Shown here piece after piece: positions 21,707 through 31,821 of a stretch of DNA of 64,000 nt. The first letter of the stretch is position 1. Every line of letters begins with the position of its first letter. The notes beneath the pieces were generated by a model. The model was not told where the DNA came from. It worked only from the letters and a program-made list of their open reading frames with translations, and made no database searches. Source of the DNA: Deinandra increscens subsp. villosa (taxonomy: Eukaryota; Streptophyta; Magnoliopsida; Asterales; Asteraceae); contig JBCNJP010000007.1 of the NCBI GenBank assembly GCA_039602395.1, positions 106,425,387 through 106,489,386 of the forward strand, given 5' to 3'. The position numbers and the translations under genes are program-made.

Positions 21707-22264
21707 CTAAAGAAAAAGAAGAAGAAAAAATAGAAAAATCAAAAAGATTAGTCTTGTATTGAAAGTCGAATGACTCTAGATCAAGCTAAAAAAAATATAT
21801 GAATAAATCACAATGAAAATTGTGACATGGTTATACGTATACGCCAAGATATAAATTAGGGTGGTAGCTCATACACCCGTATATGTGAGCAAACGTTTGA
21901 GTATCTCCCTCCATTCTTTGGTCGGATCTTATAACAAAGTTGGCGGCTTGATCGATATATAAACTCAAGAAATTCTTAGCATGCTTGACTATTGAGTGTT
22001 CACCGCGAATATACCCTCGAGAGTTGAGTGAAATTGGTGAGTGAGTGAAACTGAGTGAAGTACAGGTTGCAAAACTTGGTTTGGAAACTTTGTGAGTTTG
22101 CATAAAAAGATATAAAACTTTAGAGATTGTAAACCCTAGTATTGATTGTAATTCTTGCGGACAACATATGCTTGGGTAGGATTCTATGTTGTTGAAATTG
22201 CAGTTGTGTAGTGCTGAGATAACGGTTTGCTTGAGGACAAGCAAATGCTAAGTATGGGGATGTT
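21707..22264 (+). other. Gypsy internal 3' region with polypurine tract
   Basis: Non-coding sequence leading into the LTR. The end reads GCTTGAGGACAAGCAAATGC then AAGTATGGGGATGT directly before the LTR start. The purine-rich GTATGGGGA is in the right place for the polypurine tract priming plus-strand DNA synthesis. Confidence 0.5.
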
Positions 22265-23992
22265 TGATGTGTTGCTAAACACATAGGTTTTAACTACAAT
22301 TTCCTGATCGTTTCATTACTTTTTTCGCATTGTTTTATTTAAGTTTATGTTTGTTTTAGTTTACTTTTGTGTTTACATGCTTTGGTAGGTCTCATGGTAC
22401 ATTAGGGAAGGAAAATAAGCTTAAACGGAAGTTGGATCGTGATCGAATCAAAACCGGGAGAACAAGAGAAACAAAACAAGTAAAAGTCTGCCAAATAGAC
22501 CCCTCGCGGTACGCGAGGGGTGTGCTTAACAGCTTCATGATACGCGAAGGATTGAAATTGGTCAGAAAGCTTCCTTGGGTCAAATGGGTCGTTTTTCGTT
22601 CACGGCCCGTTACCAAATTCTGTCTCGAAACGGCTCATTTTCCCGTTACGGGTCGTTACTCGCATGTCGGTAGAAAAACCCTAATTTCTTCCCTATATAT
22701 ATAGAACATGATTGTGTTTGGATTAGAAACTTTTGGACGGCAGAGAGACGACTAGAGGCGTGTTTCGGAGCTAAGGAATGAAGAATTGAAGGCGTGGATC
22801 ACCCGATTTAAGCATTCGACGATCCGGTTTCGACGATCCGGTTTCATTACTTTACTTAGTTTTCGGTATTGTAATCGATTTAACCATGTTTTCCATTAGC
22901 ATAACCTCTGATTTCATTTTACAATTAAGCATGCTAGGCTAAGCATTTGTATCGTTTAGGCTAGAAGAACCCATTTATGGTTTGATTTTGTTATGTACTC
23001 GGTTTACGTTATGATTGTGCTATGAAGTAAACATTGTATTGCTTATGATGTGGTTAATGTTTCTGAATTCTCTATTGGTTCTAATCATTTAATAACCTTG
23101 TGGAATCCTAGCTTTTGTATGCATGGCAACATTTGTTAGGTATCTTCGTATAACCGAACCACAGAATCTGCGGGGTACGCGTGAACTAGAAATAGTCACG
23201 ATAGTTATAGTAGTCCTAGTGACCAATTAGGAGTTCATCCTTAGGGTTTGAATAAGAAATTATCTTTCCTGTTGCTAGTGGTTATCCTTTGCATTGTCTA
23301 GTAGCTCCGTAGTCACCGATACGTCGGGTCTGCCACTGCTCAGTCGTGTTTGGGAACCTGCTAGGTTAACCATTTCATTAGTAACATAATTGCTTAGTAA
23401 CTTTAGAACCGTTAGGATTTCCAACCATAGCCTTTCGACAAGTTGTAGGTTAGGTCACCGATAGGTCGGGTCTTAGTCTGTAGCACTTCATAGTTAACCA
23501 AGTTACCTAACCTTCACCGTGGAACACTAGTAACAGTTTAGGGCGTGTCTATAACCCTAGCTGTGAACCATTTTCATATGAGGTAGGTGGCCTTGTCTTA
23601 GGAACCCGAATTCACATTATGAGATAAGGCATAAACGTAACCGAGACATCTATTGAAACATGGGTGGGGGAGTCTATGCCTGAGCGATCTTTTTACAATA
23701 TCTGAATCTCTACTGCTTTCCAATTGCTTACTTGCTTATTTAGATTAATATTTACTTTAGTAGTTCAATATAGTTCCCAACATAATAACAAAACCTCGCT
23801 TTACTATTAATTGACTATTTTGAAATAACGTATCCTTGAGTTCGACATCCAGTGTTTGACAATACTGTGCTACACGCGACGGGTACACTTGCCCTAATGT
23901 GTTGGTATAGTCCCCTGGTATATTACCATTTTATAAATTTAAAATTTGATAGTGTAAGACCCTAGTTTTTATATACGCTTATCAGCACATCA
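22265..23992 (+). repeat. 3' LTR of the Athila/Tat-like element
   Basis: 1728 bp, starting TGATGTG and ending CACATCA, a perfect 7-bp inverted terminal pair with TG...CA. The same CACATCA ends another gypsy LTR at 56617-56623. A TATA box (CTATATATATAG) lies at 22693-22704 and would define the U3/R boundary. U3 contains a GC-rich near-palindrome CCTCGCGGTACGCGAGG at 22503-22519. Near the 3' end the word GGGTACACTTGCCC is shared, with variations, by LTR ends at 50885 and 56500. A 111-codon frame in U3 (22369-22704) is not a gene. The flank after 23992 differs from the sequence before the truncated 5' end, as expected. Confidence 0.65.
22693..22704 (+). promoter_or_regulatory. TATA box of gypsy 3' LTR
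   Basis: CTATATATATAG in a locally GC-richer context about 430 bp into the LTR, the expected distance for a U3 promoter. Confidence 0.5.
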
Positions 23993-24345
23993 ATATGCGT
24001 ATGTAACACATTGTTTTAATTTCTATATATATGAAATGCAATACTTTGGTGTATGCATGAGTATTTTGTATTAGCAAGATTAATTGCTATTTAATATAGG
24101 AAATAGTAATTCTATTTTTTTAAAAATTAAATTAAAGACATGCAAAAATGCGTGTCATGAATGGGTGTCGTAAATAGATGACACATAAATGCATGTTATC
24201 GATGACACCTAAAAGATGACACATAAATGCATGTTATCGATGACACCTAAAAGATGACGCGCAATTTGGGTGTCGCAAATGAGGGTCATAAATGCACGTC
24301 ATAAACAGATGACGCACAAATGCGCGTCGTCGAACTTTATGACGG
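23993..24345. other. CACTA-like subterminal repeat relic
   Basis: Segment 24140-24340 is an array of words such as ATGACACATAAATGC, GATGACGCGCAATTTGGGTG and ATGACGCACAAATGCGCGTC in both orientations. This closely resembles the subterminal repeats just inside the CACTA terminus at 52668. No CACTA terminus is visible here, so it is probably a decayed end. Confidence 0.4.
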
Positions 24346-24389
24346 AGGCTTCCTTGACAAGCTTTTGCGCATCATCTATACCCATACAT

Positions 24390-24476
24390 GATCTACATGG
24401 ATCTATGATTTACCAAAGCTTATCAACATGCAAGATCTACATGGATCTATGATTTACCAAAGCTTATCAACATCAA
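24390..24476 (+). repeat. 44-bp tandem duplication
   Basis: Two adjacent copies of a unit starting GATCTACATGGATCTATGAT and ending AAGCTTATCAACAT. Probably a simple local duplication in the LTR relic. Confidence 0.85.
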
Positions 24477-24788
24477 GTCATCACATTTCTTGACATCCAT
24501 GCATGTATACACATAAATTTCTCAACTTTATCCATGAATCATCACCAAGCATGCAAGTTTTCATATCTAAACCCTGGATCTATAGTCAAGATTGCACCTT
24601 TATACATGCAAACCCTAGATTTATAATAAAGATTTGCTCCTTTACCAACATGCATGCATAAAAACTCATCATTTATCATGATTCATACAACATCTATCAT
24701 CACACTTCCAAAAATCCAAACTTTGATTTAAAAATCATATCTTGATCATGAAATCATGAGATCTAGCATATAAAGGCATGCATGGCTT

Positions 24789-24793
24789 AGATC
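24789..24793. repeat. Target-site duplication of copia-1 (left)
   Basis: AGATC, repeated at 32499-32503 directly after the 3' LTR. Confidence 0.85.
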
Positions 24794-25455
24794 TGTAGGG
24801 ATATGATCATGTAATAGTAAGCGTATGTCCGGAAATTATTTAAGCCTACGGGGTCACACGTCTCGACACTAATGTATTTGTATTAATTAATTAGTTAATT
24901 AATATTTATCACGAATAATTAACGAGGATTCGTTAAAACTAACGGTTAATTGTTAACGGGTATGTTAGTTGTAAATTAAAGAGAGTTGTAATTGGATTAC
25001 AATTAGGAAAGACTTTGGGATAGGGCTTTAGGGCCGATTTCGGTTAGGGGTCCCCATCCCAATCCCTATCTTGTTTTCCAAGTTTCCTAAACCTATAAAT
25101 AAACCTTATGGGTTTAGGGTTTAAGGGTTGCACATACTTGGAAAGGAAAAAAAAACCCTAAATCTTTCTCTCATTCTCTCTCGTTTACGGCAAAGGAAAA
25201 CGAACCCTAGGGGTTCGGTTTTTCTTGTGGTTCGACCAAGCCATCATCAACAAGAGGTGTTCGTGATCAAGTACTAGCATACGTATATCGGTGTGTCGTG
25301 TGTGCGAACGTAGAGGGATTTGCTTTAAATCCTAAAGATTCTTCTCTTGCCGAGCTAAAAAGGTACACGTTCTTTATCCGGTTAGTTAGATTAATTCATA
25401 GGATTTATTCCGCTGCGTACTCGTGATTAATTGATAATTGTTATATAAACCAACA
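24794..25455 (+). repeat. Copia-1 5' LTR
   Basis: 662 bp, TGTAGGGATATGATC to CCAACA. A TATA-type word, CCTATAAATAAACC, lies at about 25090-25103, followed by a TCTCTC-rich leader. Shares its sequence with the 3' LTR. Confidence 0.95.
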
Positions 25456-25456
25456 G

Positions 25457-25470
25457 TGGTATCACGAGAC
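25457..25470 (+). other. Copia-1 primer-binding site
   Basis: TGGTATCACGAGAC follows the LTR after one base. It resembles the usual plant initiator-tRNA-Met site TGGTATCAGAGC but carries a change after TGGTATCA. The minus-strand copia sites at 46621 and 50425 keep the standard form. Confidence 0.75.
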
Positions 25471-25554
25471 ACCTATGATTTTAATTAATTACCGGTAATA
25501 AAAACTTGAAGGGGGGTAATCAAGATTCTAGCTTTTCGATCCAATCAAAATCGG

Positions 25555-25930
25555 TTTTACAATTGGCTAAAATCGGATTTCGCAAACTTGTTAAAATCGC
25601 AAACCCTAATCAATCGTAAATAGTTTACGATCGACCGTCTGTTTCCGATCGGAAACCCTAAGTTTCCGATCGTAAACCTTAGTTTACGACCCATTTGATG
25701 CAAAATCGTAAACCCAAGGTCAGCGGCTGTTTCCGAATCGGAAACCCTATGTTTCCGATCGTAAACCTTGTTTACGACATGTTGATGCAAGATCGTAAAC
25801 CCCTTCTGATCGAAATCGTTAACCCCGATCGTAAACCCTTGTTTACGATCGGAAACCCTAATTCCGATCGTAATCTTCTAATTGGATCGAAAACCTCTAG
25901 CCAAATCGGAAACCCTAATTTTAGGTCTAA
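25555..25930 (+). repeat. Leader array of GTTTACGATCGGAAACCCTA-like words
   Basis: At least a dozen degenerate copies of words combining GTTTACGATC, TTTCCGATCG, GATCGTAAACC and GGAAACCCTA occur in both orientations between the primer site and gag. The paired GTTTACGATC and GATCGTAAAC forms can make local stems in the genomic RNA. A related GTTTACGA array is present in copia-2 at 60090-60840. Confidence 0.8.
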
Positions 25931-26981
25931 AATTCGATTCTTGTGATCTAAAAATTAAGAACCCAAGTTTTTATTAATTGTTTAAACAACATGTTGTACC
26001 TTATTTTAAATGTTAAAAGGAAGTAAAAACCATGAAGTTTCATGCAAATCGTTCATGGTTATTACTTATATCAAAGAGAAGTAAAACTAAAATTATGTTA
26101 GAGAATTAGAAACCCTAAGATTATGTGATTATTAGTGATAATTGCGACATAATAAAAGGTTTTATTGCAAATTTGTTTTATGAAAATCGAAGTTTGCTTA
26201 AATAACTATTGAAATATGATTTTGTTCATAAAATAAAATTTGTGTCCTAAAACTCAAAAGAAACACCGGCTCACCCATTTGAACACACTCTAAGAGAGGT
26301 ATAAGTCGGGTCGCCATGCTTCCCTAAAGTGGGTAGGTTTTTAATTGCAAAGTGCAAACCTCACCCCTACGCTTCTTTGTGTGTTGCAAATGGAGCTACC
26401 GAGCTCTTTTGATTTGGAAGACAAACTAAGAATTTTATAAACACATTATGTGATGAAGGTGTGCATGAACCTTCACACATAACATTTTTTATCACACATC
26501 AAAATTGTTTTGACCCAAACCAAACTTAAGTCTTTGCCATCCACCTTGAAAAGGACACTTGTGGATGTCATCTTACTCATTGGTACACAATGGTAAAATG
26601 GCATTTACATGGCAAATTCCCACTCATTGGTACACAATGGTGGACAATTTGTGCGTTCTTAGTTGGACGACTTAAAGCGAGCTAGGCGGTGAGACCCTTA
26701 GCCCGTGGCAAAAGATGGGATGAAACATGACTACAAATCACTTGGTGCAAGTTGTAGGTCCCATAAAATCTAGGAATTGTATTTGGAATACAATCATTGA
26801 TCGTCACTTACCTTTTGAATGCATCATTTCTAGCAGATCAACTGATGAAATGAGGGCATGTCATTAGGATCCTAACCTTAATAAGCTTAATTGTTTAAAA
26901 GTGTTTAAACATTGGGTAATTAAATTTATTAAGGAATACATTATCAAAAATACTGATTTTTGAACTTAATCTGTTTTGTAG
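25931..26981 (+). other. Copia-1 untranslated leader
   Basis: No open frame of note before the gag start. The 20-bp word ACTCATTGGTACACAATGGT occurs twice (near 26577 and 26631). A possible splice acceptor (CTGTTTTGTAG) lies immediately before the ATG at 26982. Confidence 0.5.
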
Positions 26982-28901
26982 ATGGCAACAAACCCTCCTC
27001 AAAACAATGTTGGTCATGCTTTTCGTCAAATGTTTGAAAGAGAAAAGCTGAATGGATCTAACTTCAATGACTGGTACCGTCAACTGAGGATTGTCCTTAG
27101 AGTTGAACGGAGGACCGATGTCCTTGAAAATCATTGGCCGACCGAGCCAGCTGCTAATGCTTCTGATCAAGAGAAAGCGTTCTACAATGCAGAGTATAGC
27201 AGATACGATGAGGTTGCTTGCATGATGATCTCGAGTATGACTCCCGATATTCAGAAGCAATACGAATTTCATACACCTTGTGATATGATCAAAGAGCTAA
27301 AAAAGATGTATGAAAAACAAGCTGGTGTTGAATTGTTCGACCTAGTTGTGGAACTCCACGACTTGAAGCTTGAAACTGGTAAATCGGTCAGTAGTCATGT
27401 GCTCAAGATGAAGAGCTACTTTGACAAATTGGAATCGCTCAATTATGGGTATAATCAGGCTGTGGCAGTTGGCATGATCCTCAAATCTCTTACGAAGGAT
27501 TTTGAGGGTTTTGTGCGCAACTACAACATGCATAGTATGACTAAGACTATACCTGAGCTTCATGCTATGCTTGTCGAGTATGAAAAAACGATTCCTAAGA
27601 AGGCCACTGAAACACCCCAAGTTCTTATGATCAAAGGGGAAAAGATCCAAAAGGCTAAACGACCGCAAAAGGCGAAGGGAAAGAATGATGGTAAGGGAAA
27701 AGGCAAGGCAGTTGCGTTTGTCCCTAAAACTAAGCGAACCCCTCCGGCCGCAAAAGAGCATCCGGCTAAGGACCAGATCTGTCACCATTGTGGTGAAGTT
27801 GGACACTGGAAGAGGAACTGTCCTACCTATCTAGCTGAGTTGATGAAGAAGAGAAAGAATACTGGCGGGGCTAGTACTTCAGGTATCTTCACAATTGAAT
27901 TATTTTCCTTTTCTAAGTGTGATTCATGGGTGTATGACACCGGCTGTGGAACTCACATCTGTAATTCGTTACAGGGTCTTAGAAAGAGGAGGAAACTGAA
28001 GCCTGGGGCTTTGCAGTTGTACGTGGGAAATGGTTTACCAGCAGCTGTGGAAGCTATAGGAGAATATCATTTAATTCTGCCTTCTGGGTTAAATATTGTG
28101 TTAGACAATTGTCATTATGCACCTTCTATCACTAGAGGTGTTATTTCAGTTTCTTTGTTGAAAAACCAAGGATTTATTAATGCATTTAATAATATCGGTA
28201 TTTCAGTTTCTAAAAATAATGTTCATTATTTTGATGCTATTCCTTGTGATGGCATTTATGAAATTGATATGCGTGGTTGTGCTTCAAATAATTCAATGTT
28301 CACTGTTAGCAAACGAGCCAAAACTAGTTTGGGCTCTACCTATCTTTGGCACTGTCGTCTTGCCCATGTTGGCAAAAACCGTATTGAAAGACTTCAACGT
28401 GAAGGGATCTTACAATCAAATGATGAATCATTTGAAAAATGTGTTTCCTGTATCTCAGGAAAGATGACAAGGAAACCCTTTCCGAACAAGCCGCAAAGGG
28501 CTAAAGACCTACTTGGACTCATTCATACTGATGTTTGTGGCCCATTTAGGCATGTGTCAAGAAAAGGTGCTAGCTACTTCGTGACCTTCAAGGATGATTT
28601 CTGCCTTTATGGTTATGTTTACTTGCTTAAACATAAACATGAAGTGTTTGAAACATTCAAAGAGTACAAGAACGAAGTAGAAAATCAACTCGGAAAGACC
28701 ATCAAGATCCTTCGATCGGATCGTGGTGGAGAATACTTAAGCCAAGAGTTCAAGGATTATCTTAAAGCGTGTGGAATTGTCCAACAGCTTACTCCTCCTT
28801 ACACACCTCAGCATAATGGAGTGTCTGAGAGGAGGAATCGAACCTTACTAGAAATGGTGAGGTCGATGATGAACCTTACAACTCTCCCAATGTCATTTTA
28901 G
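26982..28901 (+). CDS. Copia-1 Gag-protease-integrase part of polyprotein
   Basis: 639 codons. Gag occupies about residues 1-300, with a start (LNGSNFNDWYRQL) of the UBN2/copia Gag type and a CCHC zinc knuckle C267-C270-H275-C280 (CHHCGEVGHWKRNC) that binds the genomic RNA. The aspartic protease has DTGCGTH at residues 319-325. The integrase zinc module has H457, H462, C487 and C490, and the core shows D517, D580 and E616, a perfect D,D35E triad. The frame ends at TAG (28899-28901) where related proteins continue with a Trp codon context (MSF then DLALETA), so one base change has truncated the integrase C-terminus and separated RT. The start ATG was chosen because the Gag N-terminus is typical. 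Acts in virus-like particles and, for integrase, in the nucleus. Confidence 0.9.
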   Translation: MATNPPQNNVGHAFRQMFEREKLNGSNFNDWYRQLRIVLRVERRTDVLENHWPTEPAANASDQEKAFYNAEYSRYDEVACMMISSMTPDIQKQYEFHTPCDMIKELKKMYEKQAGVELFDLVVELHDLKLETGKSVSSHVLKMKSYFDKLESLNYGYNQAVAVGMILKSLTKDFEGFVRNYNMHSMTKTIPELHAMLVEYEKTIPKKATETPQVLMIKGEKIQKAKRPQKAKGKNDGKGKGKAVAFVPKTKRTPPAAKEHPAKDQICHHCGEVGHWKRNCPTYLAELMKKRKNTGGASTSGIFTIELFSFSKCDSWVYDTGCGTHICNSLQGLRKRRKLKPGALQLYVGNGLPAAVEAIGEYHLILPSGLNIVLDNCHYAPSITRGVISVSLLKNQGFINAFNNIGISVSKNNVHYFDAIPCDGIYEIDMRGCASNNSMFTVSKRAKTSLGSTYLWHCRLAHVGKNRIERLQREGILQSNDESFEKCVSCISGKMTRKPFPNKPQRAKDLLGLIHTDVCGPFRHVSRKGASYFVTFKDDFCLYGYVYLLKHKHEVFETFKEYKNEVENQLGKTIKILRSDRGGEYLSQEFKDYLKACGIVQQLTPPYTPQHNGVSERRNRTLLEMVRSMMNLTTLPMSF

Positions 28902-29297
28902 GATTTGGCTCTAGAAACCGCTGTACGCATTCTAAATATGGTTCCAACCAAGAAGGTTGAACAGACACCGCATCAATTGTGGCATGGAGAAGTCCCTGTG
29001 TTGTCTTACTTAAGAGTCTGGGGATGTGAGGCACTTGTGAAGCGTGATACGCCTGACAAACTACAACCTAGGACTACTAAGTGCATCTTCGTAGGATACC
29101 CAAAGGAAACAATGGGTTACTACTTTTATAATCCTTCCGAAAATACAGTTCGTGTTGCTCGATATGCTGAATTCTTTGAAAAGAATTTTATAGCTCAAGA
29201 GAACAGTGGGAGAATTGTAGAACTACTAGAAGATGTGTCACCTTCTGAAACAACTAGCAATCATCAACTTGGGGGGGGGGGGGAATGTTCAAAGTGA
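28902..29297 (+). pseudogene. Copia-1 integrase C-terminal part, separated by TAG
   Basis: Continues in the same frame as the preceding CDS after the stop: DLALETAVRILNMVPTKKVE, then WHGEVPVLSYLRVWGCEALV, then YPKETMGYYFYNP. These are the integrase C-terminal GKGY-type and downstream blocks of Ty1/copia polyproteins. The frame runs into the G13 tract at 29271-29283 and ends just past it. Confidence 0.85.
29271..29283 (+). repeat. G13 homopolymer at the pol frame shift
   Basis: Thirteen G in a row within the acidic linker between integrase and RT. The upstream frame is open up to it and the RT frame is open from it, so a change in tract length moves the frame by one. It could be a real mutation, a slippage site or a sequencing error. 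Confidence 0.85.
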
Positions 29298-30993
29298 TGA
29301 ACCTCAAGTCAATGATGTTGCGATTCCACTTCGTAGATCCGAAAGGGTCGTACGTAATCCGGATAGATGGATTGGTCTAGTCGAATCCGAGGATAACGTA
29401 TCAGGAGATCTCAATGAGCCTCCGAATTTCAAAGCTGCATTATCAGATCCGGAATCTGACAAATGGCTTGAAGCTGCGAACGTGGAAATGAAATCCATGC
29501 AAGATAACCACTTTTGGACCCTAGTTGATCTTCCTCTTAACGCAAGAACCGTTGGGAGTAAATGGCTCTTCAAGAAGAAGACCGACATGGATGGAAATGT
29601 ACACACCTATAAAGCTCGTCTCGTGGCAAAAGGTTATACTCAACGGTTTGGCGTTGACTATGATGAGACATTTTCACCAGTAGCAGACATTAGAGCTATT
29701 AGGATTCTCTTAGCCATAGCAGCGTACTATGACTTTGAGATATGGCAAATGGATGTTAAGACTGCCTTCTTAAATGGTTACTTGGATGAAGAAGTCTATA
29801 TGGATCAACCTGAAGGGTTCATTAATCCAAAACAGCCCAACCAAGTATGCAAGCTTCAAAGGTCCATTTATGGACTAAAGCAAGCATCGAGGAGTTGGAA
29901 TAAACGGTTTGATGAAGAAATCAAAAAGTTTGGTTTCGTTCAGAATCCCGATGATCCATGTGTATATCGCAAAGCTAGTGGGAGTAATGTTACTTTCCTT
30001 GTCTTATATGTAGATGACATATTGATAATAGGAAAACACGTTCCAATGTTGCAAGATGTAAAATCCCATCTTGGAAACTGTTTTGCCATGAAAGACTTGG
30101 GAGAAGCAGCATTCATTCTTGGAATCAAGTTCTATAGAGATAGAACTAAGCGGTTGATTGGACTAAGTCAAAGTGCTTATATTGATAAGATCTTGAAGCG
30201 ATTCAAGATGGAGAATTCCAAGCGTGGTATAGTACCTATGCAGGAAGGACTTGGTCTATCGGTCAAACAAGGTGCTTCTACACCTGATGAGGTGAAGCGT
30301 ATGCAAAGAGTCCCTTATGCTTCGGCTGTAGGCTCTATAATGTATGCGGTGAGATGCACTAGACCTGATATAACGTTTGCGCAAAATATCGTTAGCCGAT
30401 TTCAACAGAATCCAGGTGAAAGTCACTGGACTGCTGTTAAGACCATTCTCAAGTACCTACGGGCTACTAGAGATTTGTTTTTGGTGTATGGGGGAAATCC
30501 AGATCAAGAGCTCAAAGTGACCGGATACTGTGATGCTGGATTTCAGACTGATAGAGATGACACGAAGTCTCAGTCTGGGTACGTCTTCGTTTTGAATGGA
30601 GGCGCTGTGGATTGGAAGAGCAAGAAACAAACCACAGTTGCTATGTCTGCAACAGAGTCTGAGTACATTGCTGCGTCAGAGGCTGCAATGGAGGCTGTCT
30701 GGATAAGAAAGTTTATTAGTGGGCTTGACATTGTCCCCACAAGTAACTTGCCTATCGACATGTACTGCGATAACTCGGGTGCATTAATCATCGCCAAAGA
30801 ACCCGGAGTTCAGAAGGGCGCCAGACACTTTGCCAGGAGATTTCACTATGTTCGTGAGCAGATCGAACTAGGTGAAATCAGATTACTCAAAGTTCACACA
30901 GATATTAACTTAGCTGATCCTTTCACGAAAGCTTTGTCGAGGCCGAAGCTTGAAAGGCATGCCGAGGGCATGGGACTTAAATTAGCTAGTTAA
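29284..30993 (+). CDS. Copia-1 reverse transcriptase-RNase H part of polyprotein
   Basis: About 570 codons open from the G tract. RT blocks: KWLEAANVEMKSM, then NARTVGSKWLFKKKTDMDG, then YKARLVAKGYTQ, then QMDVKTAFLNGYLDEEVYM, then SIYGLKQASRSW, with the catalytic LYVDDILIIG at 30004-30033. RNase H: GYCDAGFQTDRDDTKSQSGY, then SATESEYIAASEA, then YCDNSGALIIA, then NLADPFTKAL. All catalytic acids are visible. The stop is at 30991-30993. It depends on frame restoration for expression as a polyprotein. It is a typical copia RT; I do not assign the lineage. Confidence 0.92.
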   Translation, partial: NVQSDEPQVNDVAIPLRRSERVVRNPDRWIGLVESEDNVSGDLNEPPNFKAALSDPESDKWLEAANVEMKSMQDNHFWTLVDLPLNARTVGSKWLFKKKTDMDGNVHTYKARLVAKGYTQRFGVDYDETFSPVADIRAIRILLAIAAYYDFEIWQMDVKTAFLNGYLDEEVYMDQPEGFINPKQPNQVCKLQRSIYGLKQASRSWNKRFDEEIKKFGFVQNPDDPCVYRKASGSNVTFLVLYVDDILIIGKHVPMLQDVKSHLGNCFAMKDLGEAAFILGIKFYRDRTKRLIGLSQSAYIDKILKRFKMENSKRGIVPMQEGLGLSVKQGASTPDEVKRMQRVPYASAVGSIMYAVRCTRPDITFAQNIVSRFQQNPGESHWTAVKTILKYLRATRDLFLVYGGNPDQELKVTGYCDAGFQTDRDDTKSQSGYVFVLNGGAVDWKSKKQTTVAMSATESEYIAASEAAMEAVWIRKFISGLDIVPTSNLPIDMYCDNSGALIIAKEPGVQKGARHFARRFHYVREQIELGEIRLLKVHTDINLADPFTKALSRPKLERHAEGMGLKLAS

Positions 30994-31821
30994 ATCATGT
31001 ATGTCTGATGTTCGGTATTTGGATAAGGGATGTTAAACAATTTTTATTTATATAATGAAATAAAGTACTTGATATGTTTGATGTCATTTAATAGTAAATT
31101 GTGTCCTATATTTGCATGTTTAATCCTTGAGTACTTGTCAAGTATTCTAAATTGTCCATTGTCGATTAACTATATGGGAATATAGTTAAACTAAGACAAA
31201 ATCTGAGTGATTGGTTAGGATGGTCCCACCAAACTCACATGGTGTTCATTGGATGCATACTGGACTGACCCACTAACGAATTGTCACTTTATGGATCGGC
31301 GTCATTAAGTGAAATTCGTAAATGGTTGCTTTACTTATCCTTAGACTTGAGATACAAGCAGGTCATGCATGTATGGATTGCACCTACTTGATATAGATCT
31401 AACTATCCTGAATAAGGTAGTACAAAAGGGCTATTTTCAGTAAGTGTAGTGAAGTATGTGACTGGACACGTGTAGTCAAGAGGATTTGTTCCTTCAGCTT
31501 AAAAGTTGAAGCAGATACCACTGGGCCCCTCATTGGACTAATTAAGATGTTTGCATGGTCGTGACCGAATGAAATCTAGAGATGTCTCGATTTGCAATTT
31601 GGTAATCTTAAGTTAGTTGTGAGAATGAGAAACAGAATCGTTAAAGTATGAAATGACTTGATCCATATTCATATTTAACACGGTATCGGTAACAAAGGGA
31701 TAGTAAATGACTGTACCAATACACTTTGAGAAACTGTACTTAAATATTTCTGGGAGCATTGGCGTGTTGCTAGACGCTAACCAATGTTATTACCTTTACT
31801 ATTGCAAGCTCAAGTGGGAGC
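30994..31821 (+). other. Copia-1 3' untranslated region and polypurine tract
   Basis: Long non-coding segment after RNase H. It ends CTCAAGTGGGAGC directly before the 3' LTR; AAGTGGGAG is the likely polypurine tract (31812-31820). Confidence 0.7.

Larger units (their letters stand above)
12735..23992 (+). mobile_element. 5'-truncated Athila/Tat-like Ty3-gypsy element, nested
   Basis: In order on the plus strand: reverse transcriptase, RNase H and integrase relics (12746-17000), a spacer, a polypurine region (near 22245-22263) and a 3' LTR (22265-23992). Gag, protease and the 5' LTR are absent. The element is interrupted by hAT copies at 14017-14787 and 15977-16756 and by the TA-embedded cluster at 17392-21706. 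Removing these would restore a continuous order, which supports one parental element. Domain order RT-RNase H-integrase marks Ty3/gypsy; the wording of the integrase C-terminus and the LTR layout suggest the Athila/Tat branch (inference). Confidence 0.65.

Noticed and set aside
21831..22244. 137-codon minus-strand frame as a gene
   Set aside because: It is antisense to the gypsy internal 3' region and has no recognisable domain.
22369..22704. 111-codon plus-strand frame
   Set aside because: It lies in the U3 part of the gypsy LTR and ends at its TATA box; no protein features.
27342..27806. 154-codon minus-strand frame
   Set aside because: Antisense shadow of the copia-1 gag.
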